A stretch of 64,000 nucleotides of DNA from the NCBI RefSeq assembly GCF_900091525.1, contig NZ_FMCU01000020.1, positions 1-64,000 on the forward strand. Direction: 5' to 3'. Origin of the DNA: Micromonospora matsumotoense (lineage in GTDB: Bacteria > Actinomycetota > Actinomycetes > Mycobacteriales > Micromonosporaceae). Below, in pieces: positions 32,850-41,329 of the stretch. Made by a program: the position numbers and the translations under genes. Each line of letters opens with the position of its first letter. Position 1 is the first letter of the stretch. Under the pieces are notes generated by a model. The model worked only from the letters and a program-made list of their open reading frames with translations. It was not told the DNA's origin and ran no database searches.

Positions 32850-34000
32850 GCGGGCTCCTTGAGGACGACGTCGATCAGCCAGCCACTGTCGGCCGGGCCG
32901 GCGGTCATCACCCCGCCGTACATGGTGGCGCGTTCGCGCATGCCGAGCAGGCCGTGACTCGGGGCGGCGGGTCTGCCGTGACCGCTGTCGCGGACGCGGA
33001 CGCGTACCTCCCCGTCGGAGGTGGTGAGAGTGACGTTCGCGGCCGCACCGCGCCCGGCGTGTTTGAGGGTGTTGGTGAGCGCTTCCTGCACGATGCGATA
33101 GACCGCGAGCTGTACGCCTCGGCTGAGTTTGTCCAGCTCGCCCGTCGTGGAGTAGGTGACCGGCAGTCCGGCGGCCCGCACACTGGGCAGCAGCCGGTCG
33201 AGGTCCTCGATGCCGGGCTGCGGGCTCAGCTGTGGATCGGCGTCCTCTCCGCGCAGCACGCCCAGCACCCGGCGCAGCTCGGCGAGCGCCTGCCGGCCGG
33301 TCACCCCGATCAGGCGCAGCGGTTCGGCGGTCTGCTCGTCGCGCGATCTGGCGAGCGCGGCCCCGCCGTCGGCCAGGCCCACGATCACCGACACGTGGTG
33401 GCCGACGAGGTCGTGCATCTCGCGGGCCACCCGGGCCCGCTCGTGGGCGACGGCGAGGCGGGCACGCTGGTGCTGTTCGACCTCCAGGCGCGCGGCGCGG
33501 TCCTCGAGAGCGATGAGGTACGCCCGGCGGGTACGCACCGCGACGCCGGACGCGACCGCGGCCATCGACGTGCCGAGCACCAGGAACAACGTGACGGTGC
33601 GGTTTTCGAGCACTTCCTCGAACAGGTAGATCTCGGCGACCAGCAACGTGACCGTGACACCGCAGGCCCAGGCCAGCGCCCGCCAGGAACCGCGGGAGGC
33701 CACGCCGAACAGCATTACCAGCAGGACCACCCCGGCGCCGACCTCGACGCCCAGCCAGCCCTGGGCCAGTACGCTGGCCGCGGTCACCAGGAACGCCGGG
33801 AACGGCTGCTGCCGCCGCCAGTACAGCGGCGGCAGCAGGGTCAGCGTCGCGATGGTGGCCCGCAGGGGCGCCTCGACCAGGCTCGAGATGCTGAACAGCA
33901 CGATCGCGACGGCCACGACGGTGTCCATGACCCACGGCCGGCGACGATGGAAAGCCCGTACCCCGGCCTGCCAGTCCACCAGCCATTCCTGGGTGCTCAT
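32846..34000 (-). CDS. Two-component sensor histidine kinase (HPK7/NarX-like)
   Basis: This 384-residue protein has four to five membrane helices between residues 25 and 160, a coiled linker, the HisKA_3 phospho-acceptor in VAREMHDLVGHHVSVIVGLA (first His of that motif), and an HATPase domain (RIVQEALTNTLKHAG, HGLLGMRERATMYGG). There is no large extracellular sensor, typical of kinases that sense membrane or transporter state. The operon with an ABC exporter suggests sensing of an exported compound such as a membrane-active peptide. Confidence 0.92.
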   Translation of the reverse strand: MSTQEWLVDWQAGVRAFHRRRPWVMDTVVAVAIVLFSISSLVEAPLRATIATLTLLPPLYWRRQQPFPAFLVTAASVLAQGWLGVEVGAGVVLLVMLFGVASRGSWRALAWACGVTVTLLVAEIYLFEEVLENRTVTLFLVLGTSMAAVASGVAVRTRRAYLIALEDRAARLEVEQHQRARLAVAHERARVAREMHDLVGHHVSVIVGLADGGAALARSRDEQTAEPLRLIGVTGRQALAELRRVLGVLRGEDADPQLSPQPGIEDLDRLLPSVRAAGLPVTYSTTGELDKLSRGVQLAVYRIVQEALTNTLKHAGRGAAANVTLTTSDGEVRVRVRDSGHGRPAAPSHGLLGMRERATMYGGVMTAGPADSGWLIDVVLKEPA

Positions 34001-34015
34001 CAGGCGATTGTCCCC

Positions 34016-34765
34016 TTACGCGTCGGTCTTCTTGAGCCGATACGCCGCGGCGGCGAGGGCGATGACGACATACCCGGCGAAGACGGCGAGACCCGTCCAG
34101 GGCGCCAGAGTGCTGTCTCCCGGGGTCAGCGCCATCACCGCGCTGCCCGCATTGCTCGGCAGATACGGGGTGACCGCCTCGGAGATCGAGCGCGGCAGCA
34201 GCAGGGCCAGACCCGGCACGATCAGCAGCAGGCCGGCGAGGATGGCGATCGCGCCGGCGCTGGCGCGGACGAGCATGCCGAGCGCGACGCCCAGCACGGC
34301 GATCAGGCCCAGGTAGAGACCGGCCCCGAACAGAGCGCGCAGCACACCGTCGTCGCCGAGGCTCAGGCCGCCGACGTCGTCGTTGAGAACGGCCGACCCC
34401 AGAGCGAAGGCGGCAAACGCGCCGGCGGTCATCGCGACGAGCCCGGCCAGCCCGGCGACGAGGCTCTTCGACCACAGCACCGGCAACCGGCGTGGCACCG
34501 CGGCCAGGGTCGCCCGGATCATGCCGGTGGTGTATTCGCTGGCCCCCAACAGCACGCCGAGTACTCCGACGGCGAGGGCCGCCAGGGTGCTGCCGGACAG
34601 GGCCAGGTCGACCGCTGACATGCCGTCGCCTGAGGAGGACGCCGAGGCGATCATGCCGAACGCGATCAGGACGACGACGGAGGTGCCGGTCGTGATCCAG
34701 GTGGAGCGCAGCGAGGAGAACTTGGTCCATTCGGCGGCGACGACGCCACCAGGGGTGATCTTCAT
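34016..34765 (-). CDS. ABC-2 type transporter permease
   Basis: This 249-residue protein has six predicted helices. It starts with the common VVAAEWTKFSSLRSTWITTG segment and has the GASEYTTGMIRATLAAVPRR motif found in actinobacterial ABC-2 permeases. ATG 34765 overlaps the ATPase stop. It partners the ATPase at 34762-35658. Confidence 0.9.
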   Translation of the reverse strand: MKITPGGVVAAEWTKFSSLRSTWITTGTSVVVLIAFGMIASASSSGDGMSAVDLALSGSTLAALAVGVLGVLLGASEYTTGMIRATLAAVPRRLPVLWSKSLVAGLAGLVAMTAGAFAAFALGSAVLNDDVGGLSLGDDGVLRALFGAGLYLGLIAVLGVALGMLVRASAGAIAILAGLLLIVPGLALLLPRSISEAVTPYLPSNAGSAVMALTPGDSTLAPWTGLAVFAGYVVIALAAAAYRLKKTDA

Positions 34766-35658
34766 CGGGCGGCCTCGTATTCGACGGCGTCACGGGTCAG
34801 GTCCATGAACGCCTCTTCCAGCGAGGCGTTCTGCGGGGTCAGTTCGAACAGCGGGATTCCACGCCTCGCCGCCGCCAGCCCGATCTGCCGGGCGGATGTG
34901 CCGGAGACGAGCAGTTCCTCGGCACCGGTCGAGGTGACCGTTACGCCCGGTCCGCTGATCACCGTGCGTAGCGCATCGGGGTCGGCGGTGACCACCCGGA
35001 CGCCCTCCGCGGTCACCAGCTCGGCCACGGTGGTGTCGGCGAGCAGCTTGCCCCGCCCGATGATGATCAAGTGGTCGGCGATCAGCGAGACCTCGCTCAT
35101 CAGATGGGAGGACAACATCACGGTGCGGCCCTCGGCGGCGAGGCCGGCGAGCAGGTTGCGCACCCAGAGGACACCCTCCGGATCGAGGCCGTTGACCGGC
35201 TCGTCGAGCATCACCACGGCCGGATCGCCGAGCAGCGCGGCGGCGATGCCGAGCCGCTGGCCCATGCCGAGGGAGAAGGCACCGACCCGCTTGTTGGCGA
35301 CGGCCGAGAGGCCGGCCATGCCGAGGACCTCGTCGACGCGCGAGCGCGGGATGCCGTGCGTGCGGGCCAGGGCGAGAAGATGGCTGACCGCGGTGCGCCC
35401 GGGGTGCACGGCCTTGGCATCGAGCAACCCGCCAAGCTCGTGGAGCGGGGCTTTCGACGAAACGTACGGTTTGCCGTTGATCAGCACGTCGCCGGAGGTC
35501 GGGGCGTCGAGGCCGATGATCATCCGCATGGTGGTCGACTTGCCCGCGCCGTTGGGCCCGAGGAAGCCGGTGACCTGGCCCGGCTTGGCGCTGAACGACA
35601 GCCGGTCGACGACTGTCTTCGCACCGTACCGCTTGGTTACTTCGCGTATCTGAATCAT
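34762..35658 (-). CDS. ABC transporter ATP-binding protein (exporter type)
   Basis: This 298-residue ATPase begins IQIREVTKRYGAKTVVDRLS. It has Walker A FLGPNGAGKSTTMRMI, signature FSLGMGQRLGIAAAL (SLGMG instead of LSGGQ, as in BcrA-like drug exporters), Walker B VVMLDEPVNGLDPEG and the H-loop MLSSHLMSE. The BcrA-like signature and the adjacent two-component system resemble bacitracin/lantibiotic-resistance modules. ATG 35658 is chosen by homology. The promoter contains two palindromic elements. Confidence 0.92.
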   Translation of the reverse strand: MIQIREVTKRYGAKTVVDRLSFSAKPGQVTGFLGPNGAGKSTTMRMIIGLDAPTSGDVLINGKPYVSSKAPLHELGGLLDAKAVHPGRTAVSHLLALARTHGIPRSRVDEVLGMAGLSAVANKRVGAFSLGMGQRLGIAAALLGDPAVVMLDEPVNGLDPEGVLWVRNLLAGLAAEGRTVMLSSHLMSEVSLIADHLIIIGRGKLLADTTVAELVTAEGVRVVTADPDALRTVISGPGVTVTSTGAEELLVSGTSARQIGLAAARRGIPLFELTPQNASLEEAFMDLTRDAVEYEAAR

Positions 35659-35692
35659 GCTCACCACGCTAGGAGCGCGTAGCGCCAGGATC

Positions 35693-35742
35693 GTGGTACC
35701 GCGGTCGGCACTTCCGCGCCTTCGGTGGTACCGCGGTACCAC
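35693..35742. promoter_or_regulatory. Paired palindromic operator upstream of the ABC/TCS operon
   Basis: A perfect 18-bp palindrome, GTGGTACCGCGGTACCAC, lies at 35725-35742. A second copy of its first 12 bases (GTGGTACCGCGG) begins at 35693, with a degenerate second arm. The two start 32 bp apart, about three helical turns. Placement 35-85 bp upstream of the ATPase start fits a response-regulator or repressor operator. The stretch 35743-35915 shows nothing else. Confidence 0.65.
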
Positions 35743-35915
35743 CCCCGCCGAGGGTCGTGTCACGTGGTCGGAGATTCGACTTCCGCAGACCCGGCACGTC
35801 CTGCGCCGGCTGTTGCCGGCCCCTGCTGGTGCTGGCGACGGACCTGGTCGGCCCGTAGGCGTTCGGCAGGTATGGGCGGAATGGTCCGGTGGACGTCACG
35901 GGCTGCGCCTGAAGG

Positions 35916-36650
35916 TCAGGTCCGGTCACTCGCCGGGGTGGTCAGGATGACGTCGATGCCCCGTACGAACAGGTCCTCGTCGACCCACTGGCTCTCGTCG
36001 AGGTGCCCCGAGGCGGCGAGCGTGGGATATCTGGCCGGGTTGCTCGTGATGTGCCGCCGTGCCCCGGCCCGCGCCCCCGGGTCGTCGATCTGCCGCCAGG
36101 TGGCATCGGTCAGCGCCGCACCGATCACGAAGTTGGCGAGCAGCCGGGTGACCACTGCCAGCCGGACGCCGGTCAGCCCGCCACGGACGAGCGTCGACTG
36201 CAGAAATTCGGTGCAGGACAGCACGTTGGGCCCCAGCATCGGTCGCCCGATGAGGTTCGCGGCCCAGGGGTGGCGGAGCATTTCCGTACGCCATGCGGAG
36301 GTCAGCATCCGGATGTCGTCCCGCCACTCGCCCCGGGAGGTGGGGAGCGGCACCTCGCCGAAGATCTGATCGAGGGCCAGGTCGAGGACGTCGTCCTTCG
36401 TCTTGACGTGCCAGTAGAGCGCGGTCGGCGTGACCACGAGGCGCTCAGCGAGGCGTCGCATCGTCAGGCCGCCGATGCCGTGCGCGTCGAGCAGGGCCAC
36501 CGCCGCCTCGACGATGCGCTCCCGGGTCAGGGGAGCCGCCCGGCGCGTACGTTCCGGGTCCTCCCTGAGCCAGACCGCTCCGGCGCCGCCGCCCCGCCGG
36601 TCGGCCGGCCGCGCCGGCGTTTCGTCTGGTCCGATCGTCGCCACGCTCAC
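35916..36650 (-). CDS. TetR-family regulator (TetR_C tetracyclin-type domain)
   Basis: This protein of about 244 residues has the HTH in LTRERIVEAAVALLDAHGIG and LTMRRLAERLVVTPTALYWH. A C-terminal domain of the tetracycline-repressor class follows (LDLALDQIFGEVPLP through DEDLFVRGIDVILTT). GTG 36650 is chosen so that the operator at 36673-36696 lies between this gene and the divergent efflux pump; an upstream ATG at 36701 would run through the operator. It very likely represses the pump. Confidence 0.87.
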   Translation of the reverse strand: MSVATIGPDETPARPADRRGGGAGAVWLREDPERTRRAAPLTRERIVEAAVALLDAHGIGGLTMRRLAERLVVTPTALYWHVKTKDDVLDLALDQIFGEVPLPTSRGEWRDDIRMLTSAWRTEMLRHPWAANLIGRPMLGPNVLSCTEFLQSTLVRGGLTGVRLAVVTRLLANFVIGAALTDATWRQIDDPGARAGARRHITSNPARYPTLAASGHLDESQWVDEDLFVRGIDVILTTPASDRT

Positions 36651-36672
36651 CACCCTAGTACGGTTCCCCGAC

Positions 36673-36696
36673 AAGTTAACGATGGTAAGTTGACTT
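36673..36696. promoter_or_regulatory. Probable TetR operator
   Basis: AAGTTAAC at 36673-36680 and GTTGACTT at 36689-36696 form an inverted repeat with one mismatch and an 8-bp spacer. It is AT-rich in a GC-rich setting and lies between the divergent TetR and efflux genes. Confidence 0.65.
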
Positions 36697-36718
36697 TCCA
36701 ATGTTCAGGAGGCGCGTG

Positions 36719-38176
36719 GTGGCAGCAGGTCGACACTGGTGGGTCCTCGCCACGGCGGGACTGGCCCAACTGATGGTGGTGCTGGATTCGACGGTGGTGA
36801 CCATCGCGTTGCCCTCGGTCCAGCAGGAACTCGGCATGAGCGACTCGTCCCGCAGTGGGGTGGTGTCGGCCTACGCCCTGGCATTCGGGGGCCTGCTGCT
36901 GCTCGGCGGTCGCCTCAGCGACACACTGGGCCCGAAACGCGCATTCGGGTACGGTCTGCTCGGCTTCGCGCTGGCGTCCGCGCTCGCTGGCCTGACCCCC
37001 ACCGCAGAGCTGCTGTTCGCCGGTCGGGTCGCGCAGGGTGTGTTCGCCGCCCTGCTCGCGCCCGCCGCCCTGGCGATCATCACGGGAACGTTCACCACGC
37101 CTCGGGAACGGGGTATCGCCTTCGGCGTCTACGGCGCGCTCACCGGGGCGGGGGCGGTGCTGGGACTATTACTGGGTGGGGCGCTCACCCAGTACCTGAC
37201 CTGGCGCTGGTGCCTGTTGATCAACGTGCCCATCGCCGTGCTCGCCCTGATCGGGGTCCGGACCGTGATCGACGGTCGGCCCGCCCGCCGGGTACGACTC
37301 GATCTCCTGGGGGTGGGCACCAGCGTGGCGGGCATGACCTCCCTGGTGTTCGCGTTCGCCCTGGTCGCCGGCCGCGGCTGGAGTGACCCGGTCGTGATCA
37401 CGCTGCTGGCCGTGGGGGTGCTGATGCTGCTGCTGTTCACGGTCGCCCAACGAACCGTGGCGCAGCCCCTGCTGCCGCTCGGGGTGCTCCTCGACCGCAC
37501 CCGGGGAGGGGGTCTGCTCGCGATCGGTCTGCCGCAGCTGGCGCTGTTCGGGTTCTTCCTCGTCCTGACGTACTGGTTCCAACAGATCCTCGACTACCCG
37601 CCGATCGGCGCCGCTCTGGCGTTCCTGCCCCTGGCGCTGGCGATCGCCGTCGGGTCGACGCTGATCGCCGGCCTGCTCGCGCCCCGGCTCGCGGCGCGAA
37701 GCCTGATCGTTCCCGCGCTCCTGGTGATGGCTGCGGGGATGGCGTTGCTGATCGGGCTCGAACCGGGCGTCCCGGGGCTCTACCTCACCCGCTTCCTGCC
37801 CGCGGAGATCCTGATCGGGTTGGGCCTCGGCTGCGCGATCACCCCCGCGGTCTCCGCCGCGACCAGCGGGGTGAGCGGCGACGACACCGGTGCGGCGTCG
37901 GCCGCCGTGAACGCCGTGACGCAGCTCGGCGGATCGATCGGCACCGCGCTGCTCAACACCGTCGCCGCCACCGCCACCGCCGCTGCACTCCGCGCGGCCC
38001 CGGGCGGGGCGGCCACGGACGCCGTCGTCGCGGGGTTCGACGCCGCTCTGGTGACCGCTGTGGCGCTGCTCGTACTGGCGGCCGTGGCCGTCGCCCTGGT
38101 GATGCCCCGCCGGCCCGGGCCACGATCGGCCTCGGCCGGGCGGCAGACGCCCGTCGTTCCCCTGGTTCGGGAATGA
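36719..38176 (+). CDS. DHA2-family (EmrB/QacA) drug:H+ antiporter
   Basis: This 485-residue protein has 14 predicted helices. It begins WWVLATAGLAQLMVVLDSTV and has motif A GGRLSDTLGPKRAFGYGLLG, RVAQGVFAALLAPAALAIIT, and motif C GALTGAGAVLGLLLGGALTQ. The GTG start at 36719 is 6 bases after AGGAGG; ATG 36701 lies upstream of that RBS. It is divergent from its likely TetR repressor. Substrates cannot be read from sequence. Confidence 0.9.
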   Translation: MAAGRHWWVLATAGLAQLMVVLDSTVVTIALPSVQQELGMSDSSRSGVVSAYALAFGGLLLLGGRLSDTLGPKRAFGYGLLGFALASALAGLTPTAELLFAGRVAQGVFAALLAPAALAIITGTFTTPRERGIAFGVYGALTGAGAVLGLLLGGALTQYLTWRWCLLINVPIAVLALIGVRTVIDGRPARRVRLDLLGVGTSVAGMTSLVFAFALVAGRGWSDPVVITLLAVGVLMLLLFTVAQRTVAQPLLPLGVLLDRTRGGGLLAIGLPQLALFGFFLVLTYWFQQILDYPPIGAALAFLPLALAIAVGSTLIAGLLAPRLAARSLIVPALLVMAAGMALLIGLEPGVPGLYLTRFLPAEILIGLGLGCAITPAVSAATSGVSGDDTGAASAAVNAVTQLGGSIGTALLNTVAATATAAALRAAPGGAATDAVVAGFDAALVTAVALLVLAAVAVALVMPRRPGPRSASAGRQTPVVPLVRE

Positions 38177-38357
38177 CAGAGGTCCGCCGTGGTGCTCGTC
38201 GTGCAAGGGTGCTGACGAACCCGGATTCGCGTCGGTCAGCACCTCGATGGAGGAGCTGTCGGGCCGCAACGGCTTCCCGACGCGGTACGACGAGCACGTC
38301 GGTGACCTGCCCGTCCTGGTCGACGGACCACAGACCCTGCCGGGAAGACGCGTCGCC
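38177..38357. other. Gap between efflux gene and pseudoenzyme promoter
   Basis: No gene is supported here. A plus-strand open stretch (LSGRNGFPTRYDEHVGDLPV) runs into the promoter repeat but has no start with an RBS and no recognised domain. It may be decayed coding sequence. Confidence 0.35.
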
Positions 38358-38397
38358 GTATCGCGGGCGTATCGGAAAACGCATACGCGACCGCAAC
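38358..38397 (+). promoter_or_regulatory. Promoter/operator element, copy 1 of a 40-bp repeat
   Basis: This 40-bp element matches 39808-39847 at 34 of 40 positions. It contains CGTATCG twice (38357-38363 and 38368-38374), exactly 11 bp apart, the spacing of OmpR/PhoB-type direct repeats, and then the inverted half CGCATACG. An ATG follows 24 bp downstream in both copies. The OmpR-type regulator at 40634 is the obvious candidate to bind it. Confidence 0.7.
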
Positions 38398-38420
38398 GTG
38401 CGTGCGTCTTGACTACGGGA

Positions 38421-38477
38421 ATGGACCAGAGCGCAGCACCGTCAGCGCACGATTCATCGACCGGGCAGGGAGCGTGA
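38421..38477 (+). CDS. Possible 18-residue leader peptide
   Basis: ATG 38421 opens MDQSAAPSAHDSSTGQGA and stops at 38475-38477, two bases before the next ATG at 38480. Position relative to the 40-bp element, and the first bases (ATGGACCA.AG.GCA), mirror the VanZ-like gene start at 39871. It may be a translated leader coupled to the downstream gene, or the truncated start of a duplicated gene. No RBS is seen, so translation would be leaderless or weak. Confidence 0.3.
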   Translation: MDQSAAPSAHDSSTGQGA

Positions 38478-38479
38478 TC

Positions 38480-39754
38480 ATGCATTCGGATGCCGCACGT
38501 GGGATCGACCGGCGGCGGTTGGTCACCCGGGGTGCGATGGCCGCCGCCGGAATGGTGGCGGCGGCCTCGCCGCTGTCGGGTGCCGGGATCGGCCACGCTG
38601 GGCCGGCCCGCACCGGCTCGTCCGAGCGTGACCGGGTCCTGCCGGACACCCGGCCTGGCGGGGCCTACGACCGGTACGTGGCGCGGCTGGCCGCCGAGGG
38701 CAGGTTCTCCGGCGTGGTGCTGCTGTCCCACCGGGGGCGGACGGTGTTGTCGCGCAGCTACGGCATGGCCGACCGGGAGCGGGGGATCCGCAATCACGAG
38801 GGCACCGCGTTCCACCTCTCCTCGGGCAGCCAGCCCTTCCTGTCGGTGGCCATCCTGCAGTTGGTGCAGCAGGGCAGGGTGACGCTGTCCGACACGGTGG
38901 GCACCCATCTGGCGGGGTTCGCCAGCGAGATCGCCGAGCGGGTGACCGTCCACCATCTGCTCACCAACACCTCCGGGCTGGACGCTCCGATGCCGGACTG
39001 GCAACGCGTCTTCCACAGCCGGGACGAGGTGCACGCGTACCACGAGCAGTGGGCCCGGCAGGCGACGCTGGTGGGGGTCCCCGGCGCCGGGTCCAACGGT
39101 CACCTTCCCGGCGGCGGCGTCGGCCTGGCCATGGCCGCGCAGATCGTGGAGGCCGTGTCCGGCATGACGTTCTGGGACTACGTGCACGCGCACATCTTCG
39201 GGCGCTGCGGTATGAGCAGCTCGGCGTTCTACACGAGGGAGCAGTGGCTCACCGACGGGCACATCGCGCACCCGTACCTGCAGCAGGCCGACGGCAGCCT
39301 GGTGGACGCCGTCCGTAACCTGGACAAGGGCAGTCTGGATGCGAACATCCGGGGCAGGAATCCGGGCCGCGGCTTCATCGGCCACGCCTCGGGCGACGGC
39401 TTCGCCACCGCCCCGGACCTGGTCCGGTTCGCCGAGGCGCTGCGTGACGGCACGGTGCTCGACCGGCCCCACGCCGACCTGTTCGCCGGGGCCAGGCTCC
39501 CCGGCCCGGCACCCACCTCGTACGAGGCGTACACGATGCCGGTCAGCATCATCAACGGTCAGTGGGTGATCGGGCGCGGCGGCGGGGCCGGCGGTATCGG
39601 TGCCAACTGGAGCATTTATCCGGACACCGGCTGGGTCGGCGTCATCCTCAGCAACAGCGACGGCGTACCCATGCTGGACATCTGCCTGCGGGAGGCCGAG
39701 GCCGTCACCGGCGGCCCGGTCGACCCACCCGGCGGCGGGGGTGGTGGTGGCTGA
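38480..39754 (+). CDS. Exported beta-lactamase/PBP-fold protein with degenerate active site
   Basis: This 424-residue protein has a Tat-like signal peptide (DRRRLVTRGAMAAAGMVAAA) and a class C beta-lactamase/D-Ala carboxypeptidase-like domain (about 60-410). Family landmarks are clear: FSGVVLLSHRGRTVLSRSYG, HHLLTNTSGL, QIVEAVSGMTFWDYVHAHIF, IYPDTGWVGVILSNSD. The catalytic motifs are altered. SxxK reads SGSQ (115-118), the YxN position reads HLP (208-210), and the HTG/HxG position reads GRGGG. It is probably a non-catalytic binding or regulatory protein. It ends in a polyglycine tail. GGGAG precedes ATG 38480. Confidence 0.82.
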   Translation: MHSDAARGIDRRRLVTRGAMAAAGMVAAASPLSGAGIGHAGPARTGSSERDRVLPDTRPGGAYDRYVARLAAEGRFSGVVLLSHRGRTVLSRSYGMADRERGIRNHEGTAFHLSSGSQPFLSVAILQLVQQGRVTLSDTVGTHLAGFASEIAERVTVHHLLTNTSGLDAPMPDWQRVFHSRDEVHAYHEQWARQATLVGVPGAGSNGHLPGGGVGLAMAAQIVEAVSGMTFWDYVHAHIFGRCGMSSSAFYTREQWLTDGHIAHPYLQQADGSLVDAVRNLDKGSLDANIRGRNPGRGFIGHASGDGFATAPDLVRFAEALRDGTVLDRPHADLFAGARLPGPAPTSYEAYTMPVSIINGQWVIGRGGGAGGIGANWSIYPDTGWVGVILSNSDGVPMLDICLREAEAVTGGPVDPPGGGGGGG

Positions 39755-39807
39755 GCTTTCCGACCGGATCATGCACCAGGCCGCAGGCGCTGGTCGCCGG
39801 CATCGGT

Positions 39808-39847
39808 GTATCGCGGACGTATGGAGAATCGCATACGCCACCGCAAC
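39808..39847 (+). promoter_or_regulatory. Promoter/operator element, copy 2 of a 40-bp repeat
   Basis: This is the second copy of the element at 38358-38397, with six mismatches. It shares GTATCGCGG, CGTAT, CGCATACGC and ACCGCAAC. The next ATG (39871) is at the same 24-bp distance. It drives the VanZ-like gene, so both genes are probably one regulon with the adjoining two-component system. Confidence 0.7.
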
Positions 39848-39870
39848 GGACCGCCGGCTTCGATGGGGGC

Positions 39871-40575
39871 ATGGACCACAGTGCATCCCCGTCCCCACCG
39901 TCCCGTCTCGTCCGCCGGATCCTGCCCGCCAGCCTGGCTCTTCTCGGGCTGGCGGGCGCGGCGTTCGCGGTACGGCGGCCGCTCATGATGTCCGCTCCGA
40001 GGTGTCTGGCCGGGCGGTGGCACGGCTGCTACGACACGTTCAACGGGGTGGTGCTGATGATGTTGGTGGGCCTGCCGTTGGCGGCCCTGGCGGTGTGGGC
40101 GCTGGCGCGCTGCCGGCGTGCTGCCGGCGTCGCCCCGGTGTGGCGGCTGTCGCTGGCCGAGGTGGGCATGGTCTACGGGACGGTGCCGTTGGTGTGGATG
40201 ACCCTGATGCCGGGGGCGGCGGCGGGCCTCGGCCCCGGCCGGGTGAGTCTGGTCCCGCTGCGGGACCTGGTCACGATGGGGCCGGTCGGGATCGGCGGCA
40301 ACCTGCTGATCTTTGCGGCGCTGGGGTTCTTCGCCCCGGTGCGGTTCGCGGCGCTCGCCTCGATGCCGCGGATCCTGGCGCTCGGCGCGGGCTGCTCGAT
40401 CCTGGTGGAAACCGCCCAGTACGTCCTGTGGCTGGACCGGGTGTCGTCGGTGGATGACGTACTGGTCAACGCCACCGGTGCCGTGCTGGCCGCGCTGGCG
40501 TCCCGCCACTGGTGGCGTACCCCGGCGGAGGTGCCGTCGCAGCGGCCGTGTCCCGCGCCGGTAGCGGCCGGCTGA
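39871..40575 (+). CDS. VanZ-like membrane protein
   Basis: This 234-residue protein has about six hydrophobic segments. The VanZ-family core (GLGPGRVSLVPLRDLV, GNLLIFAALGFFAPVRF, ILVETAQYVLWLDRVSSVDDVLVNATGA) has the conserved N-x3-F, E-x2-Q and DxxxN elements. VanZ proteins confer low-level teicoplanin resistance, and homologues are common actinobacterial envelope proteins. Sharing a promoter element with the beta-lactamase-like pseudoenzyme points to an envelope-stress regulon. Confidence 0.85.
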   Translation: MDHSASPSPPSRLVRRILPASLALLGLAGAAFAVRRPLMMSAPRCLAGRWHGCYDTFNGVVLMMLVGLPLAALAVWALARCRRAAGVAPVWRLSLAEVGMVYGTVPLVWMTLMPGAAAGLGPGRVSLVPLRDLVTMGPVGIGGNLLIFAALGFFAPVRFAALASMPRILALGAGCSILVETAQYVLWLDRVSSVDDVLVNATGAVLAALASRHWWRTPAEVPSQRPCPAPVAAG

Positions 40576-40633
40576 GGCACGCGTCCGGAATGTGTACGTC
40601 GGTACCACCTTTCGGTGCTCCTAGGCTGCGCGT

Positions 40634-41329
40634 ATGCGCGTACTGATCGTGGAGGACGAGCCCTACCTGGCTGAAGCCGTCCGGGACGGCCTGCGGCTGG
40701 AGGCGATCGCCGCCGACATCGCTCCCGACGGCGACTCCGCCCTGGAGTTGCTCGGCGTAAACCACTACGACCTCGCGATCCTCGACCGTGACATCCCCGG
40801 CCCGTCCGGCGACGAGGTCGCCCGCCGTGTCGTCGCCTCCGGTAGCGGCCTGCCGATCCTCATGCTCACCGCTGCCGACCGGATCGACGACAAGGCGTCC
40901 GGATTCCAGCTGGGCGCCGACGACTACCTCACCAAACCGTTCGAACTCCGGGAACTCGTGCTCCGGCTCAGGGCACTCGACCGCAGGCGCGGGTACGCCC
41001 GGCCGCCGGTCCGCGAGATCGCGGGCCTACGGGTCGACCCGTTCCGCCGGGAGGTCTTCCGCGACGGACGCCATGTCGCGCTCACCCGCAAGCAGTTCGC
41101 CGTGCTGGAGGTCCTCGTCGCCGCCGAGGGTGGGGTCGTCAGCGCCGAGGATCTGCTGGAACGGGCCTGGGACCTCAACGCCAACCCCTTTACCAACGCC
41201 GTACGGATCACCGTCTCCGCGCTGCGCAAACGGCTCGGCGAACCATGGATCATCGCCACGGTGCCCGGCGTCGGCTACCGCATCGACACCGCTCCCGGCA
41301 CCGGGCGTGCGGGAGTGGACCGTGGATAG
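40634..41329 (+). CDS. OmpR/PhoB-type response regulator
   Basis: This 231-residue protein has a receiver domain (RVLIVEDEPYLAEAVRDGLR, DLAILDRDIPGPSGDE with the phospho-Asp, LMLTAADRIDDK, and the Lys in YLTKPF) and a winged helix (ALTRKQFAVLEVLVAAEGGV to SALRKRLGEPWIIATVPGVG). It overlaps the kinase gene by 8 bp. The direct-repeat boxes in front of the two upstream genes are its likely targets. Confidence 0.93.
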   Translation: MRVLIVEDEPYLAEAVRDGLRLEAIAADIAPDGDSALELLGVNHYDLAILDRDIPGPSGDEVARRVVASGSGLPILMLTAADRIDDKASGFQLGADDYLTKPFELRELVLRLRALDRRRGYARPPVREIAGLRVDPFRREVFRDGRHVALTRKQFAVLEVLVAAEGGVVSAEDLLERAWDLNANPFTNAVRITVSALRKRLGEPWIIATVPGVGYRIDTAPGTGRAGVDRG

